Part shown: one piece after another, positions 51,785-60,266 of the stretch
How positions within the stretch are numbered: the stretch's first letter is position 1
Layout of the letters: each line of letters opens with the position of its first letter
Assembly (NCBI RefSeq): GCF_947501385.1
Contig: NZ_CANMVP010000009.1
Location: forward strand, 62,001-126,000
Direction: 5' to 3'
From: an uncultured Polaribacter sp.
GTDB taxonomy: Bacteria > Bacteroidota > Bacteroidia > Flavobacteriales > Flavobacteriaceae
Length of the DNA stretch: 64,000 bases
Position numbers and translations under genes: made by a program
Notes under the pieces: generated by a model
What the model was told of the DNA's origin: nothing
What the model saw: the letters and a program-made list of their open reading frames with translations, nothing else
Database searches by the model: none

Positions 51785-52555
51785 ATGAAAATTTTCAGAA
51801 AAATTAGATGGAGTTCAATTACTAAAAACAGTTTTAGCAAATACTTTTTTTATGCAGTTGGTGAAATTTTATTAGTGGTGTTGGGTATTTTAATTGCGCT
51901 GTATATTAACAATAAAAAAGACACTTCAGATCGTAAGGAAAAACAAAGAAACCACCTCATATTAGTTCAAGAAGAATTAGAGAATAACTTCCTAATATTA
52001 GAAAAAGAAGAAAAAACACTTGCGAATATAATTGTGAATATTAGAGATTTAATAAACCTTGCTAATTCAGAAAAATCTAAGGATACCATAAAAGAAATAA
52101 ATCTTTCGAAGCTTTTATTTTTACCAATTACAAGAGCTATAGAAGTTGATTATGAAAATGCAGCATTCCATGAGTTTATTGCTTCAAATGGCTTAAAAGA
52201 TATTAAAAATGATAGTTTAAGAAGTTTCTTGAGATCTTTAGATAGGAAATTACAAACCTTTAAACTTCAAGAAAATGTTGTGCATGAATCGTTAGATAAA
52301 TCAAACTATTTTATAGAAATTAATGGATCTCTAAAAACTATTTTCGATAATCTCAATTTCTCTGAAAACTATTTTGAAGTTAAGAATTCACCTAACACAA
52401 TTAGCAATAAAAGTATATTAGACTCAAAACAGTTTGAAAACATACTAATACAATATCTTGGTGTAGCAACACAGCTTTATAAAACAGAGTACCCAACTTT
52501 TAAAGAGAGTATTAGTGTATTAATACGCATAATAAAAGAAGATGTAAACAACTAA
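51785..52555 (+). CDS. DUF6090 family membrane protein
   Basis: A 256-residue protein with the DUF6090 N-terminus: RKIRWSSITKNSFSKYFFYA, then VGEILLVVLGILIALYINNK as a single membrane helix (~25-45). The remaining ~210 residues are helical and probably periplasmic (LILVQEELENNFLILEKEEK). The family is common in marine Flavobacteriia, often in tandem and near membrane AraC regulators, with unknown function. Its 3-bp spacing suggests joint control with the regulators. Confidence 0.85.
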   Translation: MKIFRKIRWSSITKNSFSKYFFYAVGEILLVVLGILIALYINNKKDTSDRKEKQRNHLILVQEELENNFLILEKEEKTLANIIVNIRDLINLANSEKSKDTIKEINLSKLLFLPITRAIEVDYENAAFHEFIASNGLKDIKNDSLRSFLRSLDRKLQTFKLQENVVHESLDKSNYFIEINGSLKTIFDNLNFSENYFEVKNSPNTISNKSILDSKQFENILIQYLGVATQLYKTEYPTFKESISVLIRIIKEDVNN

Positions 52556-52684
52556 TTAGCAATTCGGTAAAGTTTAAGTTTAAATATATTGTAGAACTTT
52601 TAGATTTTATTTTAATACTGCATTAAAAAGCAAACAAATTTAACACCTATCAATCTAATAAAAATTTCTTAAAATCAATTAGTT

Positions 52685-52756
52685 AACACAAAGTCGAACG
52701 TTTATAAAATATAGTCGAACTCATTTCTAGTAAAGAAAAGAGTTCGACTTTGTGTT
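52685..52756 (+). promoter_or_regulatory. Leader with two mutually exclusive stems
   Basis: Arm A, AACACAAAGTCGAAC (52685-52699), pairs over 15 bp with arm C, GTTCGACTTTGTGTT (52742-52756). Arm B, AGTCGAACTC (52713-52722), pairs over 10 bp with GAGTTCGACT (52740-52749), which overlaps C. Only one stem can form at a time. It ends 64 bp before the serine hydrolase start. Confidence 0.6.
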
Positions 52757-52820
52757 TTCGGTCGCACAAAATGGTTTGCTGTTGCACATTTGTGGTATCA
52801 ATAATATTAAACCATGTATC

Positions 52821-53885
52821 ATGAAAACTAAAAACACAATTTCAAGTATTCTTTTTTTATTATTTCTATCTAACGTTACTTTTAGTCAAGAAGAATTTTT
52901 AAAAATAGATTCTCTAATTATGGCAACATATAATAAAGACAAAGACATTTCTATAAGTGTTGGAGTTTATAAAAACGGGACTGAATTTTATACTTCCTAC
53001 GGAAACTTAAGCAGAGAAAATTCTGCGAAAGTTAATGAACATTCACTTTTTGAAATTGCTTCCATCACTAAAATTCTAACCTCTAATTTGATAGCGCAAG
53101 CTGTTATAGAAAACGAAATAAAGCTAGATGATTTTATTGACAATTATTTACCAAAGCAATATCAACTTCATAAAAACATTCAACATAAAATAAAAATTTC
53201 TGACTTGGCTTCGCATCAGTCTGGATTGCCCGATATCGATTTTAGAACATTAATTACTGCAAATCCACAACAACCTACAAGTACTGTAAATAAAGAACTA
53301 TTAACCGATTTAATAAACAATGAGGATGCACTTCTTGATTATGGAAACTATAGATACTCCACTATTGGTTATGTACTGCTCGGACAAATTTTAGAGACTA
53401 TTTACAACAAAACATATGCAGAAATCATCACAGAAAAAATAATTTTTCCACTAAAAATGGATAGAACATTTACTACTAATTTCTCTACTGAAAACAAAAT
53501 GACTGGCTACAACCCTGATGGAGGAGCTCAAGAGTTTTTTAATTGGAATATTGTGGCTTCGGCAGGATTGGTAAAGTCTTCTGCTGCAGATATGATTAGC
53601 TATATAAAAGCTGTTTTAGATAGCAATAATAATATTGGTACTGCTGCAGAATTAACCGAAACTATTTTCTACAATAAAGACAGCAGACAACTAGGTTTAG
53701 GAATTAATGTTTTAAACGAAGAAGAAAGTACAGTTTATGCCAAAACAGGAGACACTATGGGCCAGTCATCTATTGTTGGATACGATAGAGAAAATAATTG
53801 GGGAGTTGTCATCTTCATAAATCAAAGAAATCACAAATTAAGACAAAGCTTGTTTAACGAAATATACGAAATCATTAAAAAATAA
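52821..53885 (+). CDS. Exported serine hydrolase of the beta-lactamase class C family
   Basis: A 354-residue protein starting MKTKNTISSILFLLFLSNVT, with signal peptide ending TFSQ. Penicillin-binding motifs are present: SITK (Ser-x-x-Lys) near residue 80, Tyr-containing NYRYSTIGYVLLG, and a KTG box in AKTGDTMGQSS. Members are esterases, D-aminopeptidases or beta-lactamase-like proteins; the substrate is not clear. The upstream 23-codon extension is rejected because it covers the leader hairpin. It is followed after 5 bp by the barrel gene, so the two are co-expressed. Confidence 0.85.
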   Translation: MKTKNTISSILFLLFLSNVTFSQEEFLKIDSLIMATYNKDKDISISVGVYKNGTEFYTSYGNLSRENSAKVNEHSLFEIASITKILTSNLIAQAVIENEIKLDDFIDNYLPKQYQLHKNIQHKIKISDLASHQSGLPDIDFRTLITANPQQPTSTVNKELLTDLINNEDALLDYGNYRYSTIGYVLLGQILETIYNKTYAEIITEKIIFPLKMDRTFTTNFSTENKMTGYNPDGGAQEFFNWNIVASAGLVKSSAADMISYIKAVLDSNNNIGTAAELTETIFYNKDSRQLGLGINVLNEEESTVYAKTGDTMGQSSIVGYDRENNWGVVIFINQRNHKLRQSLFNEIYEIIKK

Positions 53886-53890
53886 AAATT

Positions 53891-56278
53891 ATGAAAAACC
53901 CATTTATAAAATCAACCATTTTATTTGTTCTTTTGCTTTTTTCAAGAATAGGATTCACGCAAACAATTTCGGGAAAAGTAACTGATAAAAACGATATCAT
54001 TCCGTTTGCAAATATTACGATTACAAACAATCTAAATAAAATAATTGCAGGCACAACTTCTGACGACGCAGGTCTTTTTGAGCTAAAAGTTACGGAAGGA
54101 ATTTATACCATTGAAATTAGTTATTTGGGCTATAAAAGCTGGAAAAAAGAAATGAATGTTTCTGAAAACATCAATTTAAACCCCATCATTTTAGAAGAAG
54201 ATTCACAATCTCTAGAGGAAGTTGTAATTAAAACTGAAAAAAGAGTTTTAGAAAGAAAAGTAGACAGACTTGTTTTTAACGTAGAAAAAAGTGTTGCTGC
54301 AACTGGTGGAAATGGGTTAGATGTTTTACGCATTACGCCTGGTGTACAATTACAAAATAATACTTTATCTATTTTAGGAAAAGGTGAAAGTCAAGTAATG
54401 ATTAACGGTAGATTGTCTCCTTTAGCTGCTGATGAATTGATTGCTTTTTTAAGTGGTTTTTCTGCAAATGACATTGTAAAAATTGAAGTAATAACAAATC
54501 CGCCAGCAAAATACGATGCAGCTGGTAATGGAGGTTTAATTAACATTGTTCTGAAAAAAGGTATGCAAAATTCTTGGAAAAATGCAACTACGCTTTCTTA
54601 CAACCAAAACAAGTATAGTTTTACCACATTAACCAATAATTTTTTTTATAATAAAAATAAAATCTCATTTTCTGGAAGTTTAAATACAACCAAAGGCGGT
54701 GAAGGAAATGTATCAGGTTTACAAATAAATTACCCTAACAATTTTTGGGATATTGGTATTGAGGGCAGAATACAAAAAGATCAATTTTCTGGTCGTTTTT
54801 TAGTTGATTATGCTATTTCTGATAAAACTACTTTTGGGGTGCAATATTTAGGAAATACAACACAGCCAGATATAGATTCAGAAACAATATTTACTATTTT
54901 TGATACTAATGACAATTTAGAAAGGTCATTACTTACAACAGGTGATAATGAAAATGATAATAAAAATCATTCTGTAAATGTTCATTTACTTACACAATTA
55001 GATTCTTTAGGCAGAAACATTTCTTTTGATGCAGATTTTTTTACATTTACTTCTGATAGAACTATCGATTTTTTTACTAAAGCGTTTAATAATTCTGGAA
55101 TTTCGCAAGGTGTAAATTCATCTGCTTTAAACAAGGCAAACCAAGAAATTGAAAACTTTAGTGCAAAAATTGATTTGGAATATCCGTTAAAAAAAGTAAA
55201 CCTTTCTTATGGAGTAAAAGCGAGTTTTACAAATACAAATAGCAATGTATTATTTTTTAATACACTTTCTGGAACTCCTGTTTTAGATGAAAATCAATCT
55301 AATGATTTTAAATATGAAGAACATGTTTTAGCTGCCTATTTTTCTGGGAATACCAATTTAACAGATAAGCTAGAAATGCAATTTGGTTTGCGTTTTGAAG
55401 ATACTAAAACAACAGGTTTTAATGTAGATTTGAATCAAGAAAACATCAACAATTACAATAAATTTTTTCCAAGTTTGTATTTTTCTTATGCAAAAAATGA
55501 CAATAATAATTTTAATTTTTCTTACGGAAAAAGAATCAATAGACCCAATTTTAGAAACCTAAATCCTTTCCGTTTTTACATCAATGATAACAGTTATAGT
55601 GAAGGTAATCCGTTTTTACAACCTTCTTTTGCAGATAGTTTTAAGATTTCTCATTTATATAAAAATAATATCAGTTCTAGTTTGTCTTTAGATATCATAA
55701 CGAATGGTTTTGGCGTATTTTTCAATACAGATGTAGTGAACCAAAATCAAATTGTAACTCAAGAAAATTATTTTGAAAAATATATTTATAGATGGGAAGA
55801 GAGTTTTTCTTATAATAAGATTTCTTGGTTTAAAAGTCAGAATAGTATTAATTTGATAGCCTATGTTACTGAATTAACTAAAAATAACAATGCAGAAGTT
55901 AACGACGGAATCCAGTTTTACGCAGAATCTAACAATACATTTATCTTAAATAAAAGCACAAAATTACAAGCCAATGCTTGGTACAGTTCTTTTCATAACG
56001 ATGGTTTATTTAGTGTTGGAGAAATGTTTCATTTCTCCTTTGGCTTACAACACGATTTTAAAAATAACATAAAACTTTCTATGCTTTTTAGCGATGTTTT
56101 AAACATTGGTAGTTTAAATAATTATGATTCTACAGTAAATAATATAAACCAAAGCTACAGTGAAAACCAAAGTTCAAGAAACTTTAGAATTTCACTTTCT
56201 TACGACTTTGGAAACAAAAAAGTAAACGTAAAAAATAGAGATTTTGGAAATGATGAGGAACAAAGAAGGAGTAATTAG
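53891..56278 (+). CDS. TonB-dependent-receptor-type outer membrane beta-barrel protein
   Basis: A 795-residue outer-membrane protein. Signal peptide ends IGFTQ, followed by a carboxypeptidase-regulatory-like domain (ISGKVTDKNDIIPFANITIT). A plug-like domain comes next (GLDVLRITPGVQLQNNTLSI, QVMINGRLSPLAADEL, DIVKIEVITNPPAKYDAAGN), then a large barrel of the PF14905 type ending in FRISLSYDFGNKKVNVKN. It has no obvious TonB box. In this subfamily the cargo is usually unknown. It is in an operon with the serine hydrolase, which hints that hydrolase products or substrates are handled by the barrel. Confidence 0.88.
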   Translation: MKNPFIKSTILFVLLLFSRIGFTQTISGKVTDKNDIIPFANITITNNLNKIIAGTTSDDAGLFELKVTEGIYTIEISYLGYKSWKKEMNVSENINLNPIILEEDSQSLEEVVIKTEKRVLERKVDRLVFNVEKSVAATGGNGLDVLRITPGVQLQNNTLSILGKGESQVMINGRLSPLAADELIAFLSGFSANDIVKIEVITNPPAKYDAAGNGGLINIVLKKGMQNSWKNATTLSYNQNKYSFTTLTNNFFYNKNKISFSGSLNTTKGGEGNVSGLQINYPNNFWDIGIEGRIQKDQFSGRFLVDYAISDKTTFGVQYLGNTTQPDIDSETIFTIFDTNDNLERSLLTTGDNENDNKNHSVNVHLLTQLDSLGRNISFDADFFTFTSDRTIDFFTKAFNNSGISQGVNSSALNKANQEIENFSAKIDLEYPLKKVNLSYGVKASFTNTNSNVLFFNTLSGTPVLDENQSNDFKYEEHVLAAYFSGNTNLTDKLEMQFGLRFEDTKTTGFNVDLNQENINNYNKFFPSLYFSYAKNDNNNFNFSYGKRINRPNFRNLNPFRFYINDNSYSEGNPFLQPSFADSFKISHLYKNNISSSLSLDIITNGFGVFFNTDVVNQNQIVTQENYFEKYIYRWEESFSYNKISWFKSQNSINLIAYVTELTKNNNAEVNDGIQFYAESNNTFILNKSTKLQANAWYSSFHNDGLFSVGEMFHFSFGLQHDFKNNIKLSMLFSDVLNIGSLNNYDSTVNNINQSYSENQSSRNFRISLSYDFGNKKVNVKNRDFGNDEEQRRSN

Positions 56279-56285
56279 AAATTCT

Positions 56286-56307
56286 TTAACTCTTGAGTTA
56301 ATTTTTT
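56286..56307 (+). terminator. Terminator after the barrel gene
   Basis: TTAACTC / GAGTTAA stem followed by TTTTTT, 8 bp after the stop codon. Confidence 0.65.
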
Positions 56308-56451
56308 ATTATTTGCTTCTCAAAGTATTCTGTTTTTGTTTCTAAACAATAAATTTTTTAAAGTTAAAAAAAATTATTAAATTAGCTAGGAAACCAGATA
56401 CATTAAAATGTAGTCAACGACTATAAAATTTTTATCAAAACATCTTTAATT

Positions 56452-56682
56452 ATGACAAAAAAATCCAATCATGTGGTTCCATCAAAAGAAAGAGGCGGAT
56501 GGGCTGTGAAGAAGTCTGGATCAACGAGAGCTTCAAAATCATTTGGTAGAAAAGAGGATGCAGTAAAGTTTGCGAGAGAATTAAGTAGAAGGGAAAGAAC
56601 AGAATTATACATTCATAAAAAAGATGGCAGAATTCAAGACAGAAACTCTTATGGTAAAGATCCATTTCCACCAAAAGGATAA
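56452..56682 (+). CDS. DUF2188 domain protein
   Basis: A 76-residue basic protein matching DUF2188: HVVPSKERGGWAVKKSGSTR, ASKSFGRKEDAVKFARELSR, ELYIHKKDGRIQDRNSYGKD. The first strand-helix pattern is typical of this small fold. It is richer in Arg, Gly and GC than its neighbours, which suggests recent acquisition. It lies 12 bp upstream of a TIR/nucleoside-deoxyribosyltransferase-like gene, and the two probably form one unit. Function is unknown. Confidence 0.85.
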   Translation: MTKKSNHVVPSKERGGWAVKKSGSTRASKSFGRKEDAVKFARELSRRERTELYIHKKDGRIQDRNSYGKDPFPPKG

Positions 56683-56694
56683 TTAACATAAATA

Positions 56695-57363
56695 ATGTCA
56701 AAACACAAAAATTACGAGAGAAATGTATTTATAAATTGTCCTTTTGACGATAAATATTTTGACCTACTACAAACTTTAATTTTTACAATTTGTTATTACA
56801 ATTTTACTCCTAGAATAAGTTTAGAAAATTCTGATTCTGGACAGTCAAGACTAGAAAAAATTATTACGTTAATTAAAGAATCAAAATATTCTGTTCATGA
56901 TTTGTCTAGGCTTCAATCTAAATCATCAGAAGAATATTACCGCTTAAATATGCCTTTTGAACTTGGAATTGATTATGGATTGAGGAGATTTAATTCAGAT
57001 TATTCTGACAAAAAATCCTTAATTCTAGAAAAAGAAAAATTCGACTATATGAAAGCCATATCAGATATTAATGGTTTTGATATTAAAAATCATTTAGATA
57101 TACCAGTAAAATTGGTTGAATGTGTGAGAGCATGGTTTTCAGAAACGGTTAAACTTACAAATTTGAATGGCTCAGATAAAGTTTACTCTGATTTTATTGA
57201 TTTTAATACTGAATTATTCCAAGTTAAAATGGTAAAATATCAAGCAGAGCATAATACAACGCAGTCAGAAAGATTTGCTAAAAAAGAAATTGAAGAAATA
57301 ACAATACCAGAATATATAATTGAAATTGAAGAATGGAAAAGCAGAAAACTAACAAAAAAATAA
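56695..57363 (+). CDS. TIR/nucleoside-deoxyribosyltransferase-like protein paired with DUF2188
   Basis: A 222-residue soluble protein. The N-terminal ~110 residues read like a Rossmannoid TIR/NDT-type domain: RNVFINCPFDDKYFDLLQTL, FTPRISLENSDSGQSRLEKI, ESKYSVHDLSRLQ and YRLNMPFELGIDYGLRRF. A strand with Asp, a Ser-containing helix and a Glu in PFELG are at positions where such folds bind nucleotide or NAD. The C-terminal part is helical and charged. This architecture is often found near mobile or defence genes; enzymatic activity is an inference. It starts 12 bp after the DUF2188 stop. Confidence 0.62.
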   Translation: MSKHKNYERNVFINCPFDDKYFDLLQTLIFTICYYNFTPRISLENSDSGQSRLEKIITLIKESKYSVHDLSRLQSKSSEEYYRLNMPFELGIDYGLRRFNSDYSDKKSLILEKEKFDYMKAISDINGFDIKNHLDIPVKLVECVRAWFSETVKLTNLNGSDKVYSDFIDFNTELFQVKMVKYQAEHNTTQSERFAKKEIEEITIPEYIIEIEEWKSRKLTKK

Positions 57364-57544
57364 ATAGTTTTTTTGATAAAACTCCAAAATTTATACTCTG
57401 ATTTGGTTTCTTAATCTATTTTCTCAAATAATTTAATCCATAATCTAAAACTAAGTATAGAAAATTTAAGAAGTAATTAATTCGTTTCACTTTTTTTAAA
57501 ATTCGAATTGATGTAACTTGCAGTCTTATCCAAAGAAAGGAATT

Positions 57545-59389
57545 ATGCAGAACAATAAATTACTCAATTATATTAAAAATGTATTAGATCATATGCCAAC
57601 AAATTGGTTGCATCTAACAACACATCGCCTTGATATTTATAATGAAGAATTGGCAAAAACGCAATTTTTAAATCAGTTTGAAAGCTTATTTGATACCAAT
57701 AATTTTCAAAAACCGGTACTAAACCAATTACCCACTGCATATGATTATATTCGATTGGGTCATCCCTTATCTTGTATTTTAGAATGGAGTATTGCTAATT
57801 TGAATAGCTTAAAATCAAAAAATGTAATTAGTTTTTCTTCGGAAACTATTCCTCTTTTAGCTATTTTAAGAACAAATTTATTAGCCAATAAAAATACTCG
57901 AATTCTTTATACAGATCAATTACCAAAATCTTTTAATGCTGAAGTACTAAAAGCTATTTATGGTTATCAATTTGATTTACAAAAAGTTGAAGAGAAATCA
58001 GAAATTACTACTTTTGATGAAAGTACCATTTTCATTTCACAAGAAGATAAAATTTCAACGAGTAACCTCAACCCGAATATTGATTTTTCTATCAATATCT
58101 ACGATAACCTTGGTAGTATCTTATTGATAAACGGCAAACAAAATGAAGCTTATATTTCAGCTATTCAGCATGTAAGAAGAAGAGAAACCATTGCGATGAC
58201 GCCATCAGATGCGCTTACTGCTCTAAAAATTCTAACTAAGCAATCTTCATTTGAAAATCAAAAGAATACTATAGAGAACGATAAAACAAGTGTTTTAAAT
58301 TCAATTAAAGAAATTACAGGTACCACTTTAAAACCGCTAGTTGGTTCTAGTGGATTGTCTGTTCAATATGCAATTATGATGGGATTGGTTCATCATGCAC
58401 AAGAAAACCAACCCAAAAAGGCAATTAAATTTATAGTTCCTCCAAATTGTTATGGTGGTACAAATGACCAAGCAAGACGTGTTGCTGCTTGTTTAGATAA
58501 TGTGGAAGTAGTTGACTTACCTGTAGATGGTAATCATGATATGGTACAAAGCATTCATACCGTTTTAGATAAAATTGCTAAAGAAGATGCTGTGCCTTAT
58601 ATCATTGCAGAAATTCCAACAAATCCTAGAGTTGAAGTTCCTGATTTACAAAAATTAAAGGAAGCGTTGAGTAAAGTAAGAAAAACTTCAAGTGGAAAAA
58701 CTGCGATTGATCCTGTTTTTATTTTAGACCAAACATTTTGCCCCAATATTCACTTTTTAGGTGAAGGAGAAATACTTTCAACGGTAAGAACCATTTCGTA
58801 TGCTAGTGGATCGAAATTTCCAAGTGGTGGAAAATGTACCGCTGGCTATGTGGTTGGAAACAGCAAAACAGCCACTTTAATGGAAAAAATAGCAATCCAT
58901 TTAGAACTTTGCGATAATGAAGCTACAGGCCTTCAATATAAAATATTGGCAGAACAATTGCCTTCTATGAATCAGAGAATTAAAGAAGCATATAAAAATA
59001 CACGCGAATTTGTAGCTTTTATTCAAGAGACGTTACCTGAAGCAAAAATCAATTTTGTTTCTGAAAACCTAGCCGAACAGGGGTTTACACCTTCTGTATT
59101 TTCATTAGACTTGCCAACTAAAGGAAATACTGCTGAAGAAAAAGAGTCTTATAAAAGAGAATTGAATCATAAATTAATCAATTTAATGATTACAGAGATT
59201 CCTAATGAAAGCAAGTATTGTGTGAGTTATGGACAGTTAAAAGGTTGTTATTGGACCATTCCTGCAACCTCTACACAAGGTACTACAAAAGAAGGCGACA
59301 AGGATTATATTGCTAGAGTTTCTGTTTCTCCTGATTTAGATTTGGAACATCATAAAAAGGTCTTTTTAGATTTTGTTGAAAGGATTTAG
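57545..59389 (+). CDS. PLP-dependent enzyme of the Cys/Met-metabolism type
   Basis: A 614-residue protein starting MQNNKLLNYIKNVLDHMPTN. The C-terminal half has the fold-type I pattern: GSSGLSVQYAIMMGLVHHA, FIVPPNCYGGTNDQARRVA, VEVVDLPVDGNHDMV, PTNPRVEVPDL, FILDQTFCPN and the Schiff-base Lys in SYASGSKFPSGGKCTAGYVV. The N-terminal ~270 residues form an extra region (GHPLSCILEWSIANLNSLKS) not present in ordinary ~390-residue cystathionine synthase/lyases. The exact reaction is unknown; a gamma-synthase/lyase-like activity is likely. A TTG nine codons upstream is possible but less credible. Confidence 0.75.
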   Translation: MQNNKLLNYIKNVLDHMPTNWLHLTTHRLDIYNEELAKTQFLNQFESLFDTNNFQKPVLNQLPTAYDYIRLGHPLSCILEWSIANLNSLKSKNVISFSSETIPLLAILRTNLLANKNTRILYTDQLPKSFNAEVLKAIYGYQFDLQKVEEKSEITTFDESTIFISQEDKISTSNLNPNIDFSINIYDNLGSILLINGKQNEAYISAIQHVRRRETIAMTPSDALTALKILTKQSSFENQKNTIENDKTSVLNSIKEITGTTLKPLVGSSGLSVQYAIMMGLVHHAQENQPKKAIKFIVPPNCYGGTNDQARRVAACLDNVEVVDLPVDGNHDMVQSIHTVLDKIAKEDAVPYIIAEIPTNPRVEVPDLQKLKEALSKVRKTSSGKTAIDPVFILDQTFCPNIHFLGEGEILSTVRTISYASGSKFPSGGKCTAGYVVGNSKTATLMEKIAIHLELCDNEATGLQYKILAEQLPSMNQRIKEAYKNTREFVAFIQETLPEAKINFVSENLAEQGFTPSVFSLDLPTKGNTAEEKESYKRELNHKLINLMITEIPNESKYCVSYGQLKGCYWTIPATSTQGTTKEGDKDYIARVSVSPDLDLEHHKKVFLDFVERI

Positions 59390-59553
59390 GGGTTTTTAAA
59401 TAATGAAAATTCTATGATTTTTATAATTCTCGAAGGAATTAGCAAACTTGACTTTCTGAAAAAAAACCGCTAACTTCGTTTAACTTCTGATATAAAACAT
59501 TAAAACGTTGCATATCATAATAGTTACAAACAATTAAAAACCGAAAATCACGA

Positions 59554-60060
59554 ATGAAGAAAATTAATTTTATTATCACAATAGTTACACTATTAATATT
59601 AAGTTCTTGCTCCTCAAATGATGAAACTGAACCTGAAAATAATTTATCTATAATTGGAGAATGGAATTCAAAAAGTTTTATCGCAGATGAACCTCTATTT
59701 GATATGAACAAAGATGGAATAAACTCAACTGAATTTCTTGAAGAACTCCCTTGTAGATATTCTAAATTTGTTTTTAATACGGACAAAACTTTCTATCAAG
59801 AAAATAACTTTTGGGATTCTGACTCAAATGGAAATTATATTTGCTTAACTGGTTCGGATTTATCAACGACAAGTGGAACTTATGAAGTAAATTCAGGTTT
59901 TAGTATTTTGACTCTTAAAGTAGGAACAAATTCGGTCAATATTGAAATAGAATTTGATGGAAATACATTTTCTCATAGGTCAACTTCTGAATTTTTCAAT
60001 TTAGATGCAAATGGAAATAATAAAGAAATTTACGGAGAAATATTTTACGAAAGGAATTAA
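59554..60060 (+). CDS. Lipocalin-like lipoprotein
   Basis: A 168-residue lipoprotein (lipobox LILSSC, Cys19). It has the small beta-barrel pattern of lipocalin-like family proteins in Bacteroidota (IIGEWNSKSF, SKFVFNTDKTFYQEN, TSGTYEVNSGFSILTLKV, IEIEFDGNTFSH). A DMNKDGINS segment looks like a calcium-binding loop. Upstream is CTAACTTCGTTTAAC (59469-59483); downstream begins a long structured element at 60061, directly after the stop codon. The gene with its flanks resembles a cassette. Confidence 0.72.
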   Translation: MKKINFIITIVTLLILSSCSSNDETEPENNLSIIGEWNSKSFIADEPLFDMNKDGINSTEFLEELPCRYSKFVFNTDKTFYQENNFWDSDSNGNYICLTGSDLSTTSGTYEVNSGFSILTLKVGTNSVNIEIEFDGNTFSHRSTSEFFNLDANGNNKEIYGEIFYERN

Positions 60061-60198
60061 AACTGTTTGTAAGCCGTATATAATTTATTGCTAGTTCTAG
60101 CCTACTTACGAAAATACTCGCGGATTTTCTATTCGGTTTGTATTTGCTAAATTAGGTGCTTAAAACACGCAACAAACCATATACAAAACAGTTAAACG
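60061..60198. repeat. Large structured intergenic element
   Basis: Nested inverted arms: AACTGTTT (60061) with AAACAGTT (60186), GTATAT (60076) with ATATAC (60179), TAATTTA (60081) with TAAATTA (60148), and an inner GAAAAT (60110) / ATTTTC (60124) hairpin. It ends in GTTAAACGAA, the reverse complement of part of the 15-mer upstream of the lipoprotein gene. It is not coding. Confidence 0.65.
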
Positions 60199-60214
60199 AA
60201 ATCATTCATAAAAC

Positions 60215-60245
60215 AAAAAGCGCAAATTCAAAATTTGCACTTTTT
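60215..60245. terminator. Terminator downstream of thiL
   Basis: A-run plus GCAAATT / AATTTGC stem with a T-run on the far side, 21 bp after the thiL stop on the minus strand. It is bidirectional. Confidence 0.7.
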
Positions 60246-60266
60246 TATCTTAATTTACTAAATCAA

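Noticed and set aside
52560..52684. A short coding gene between DUF6090 and the serine hydrolase
   Set aside because: Stops occur in all frames and no start with a plausible protein was found.
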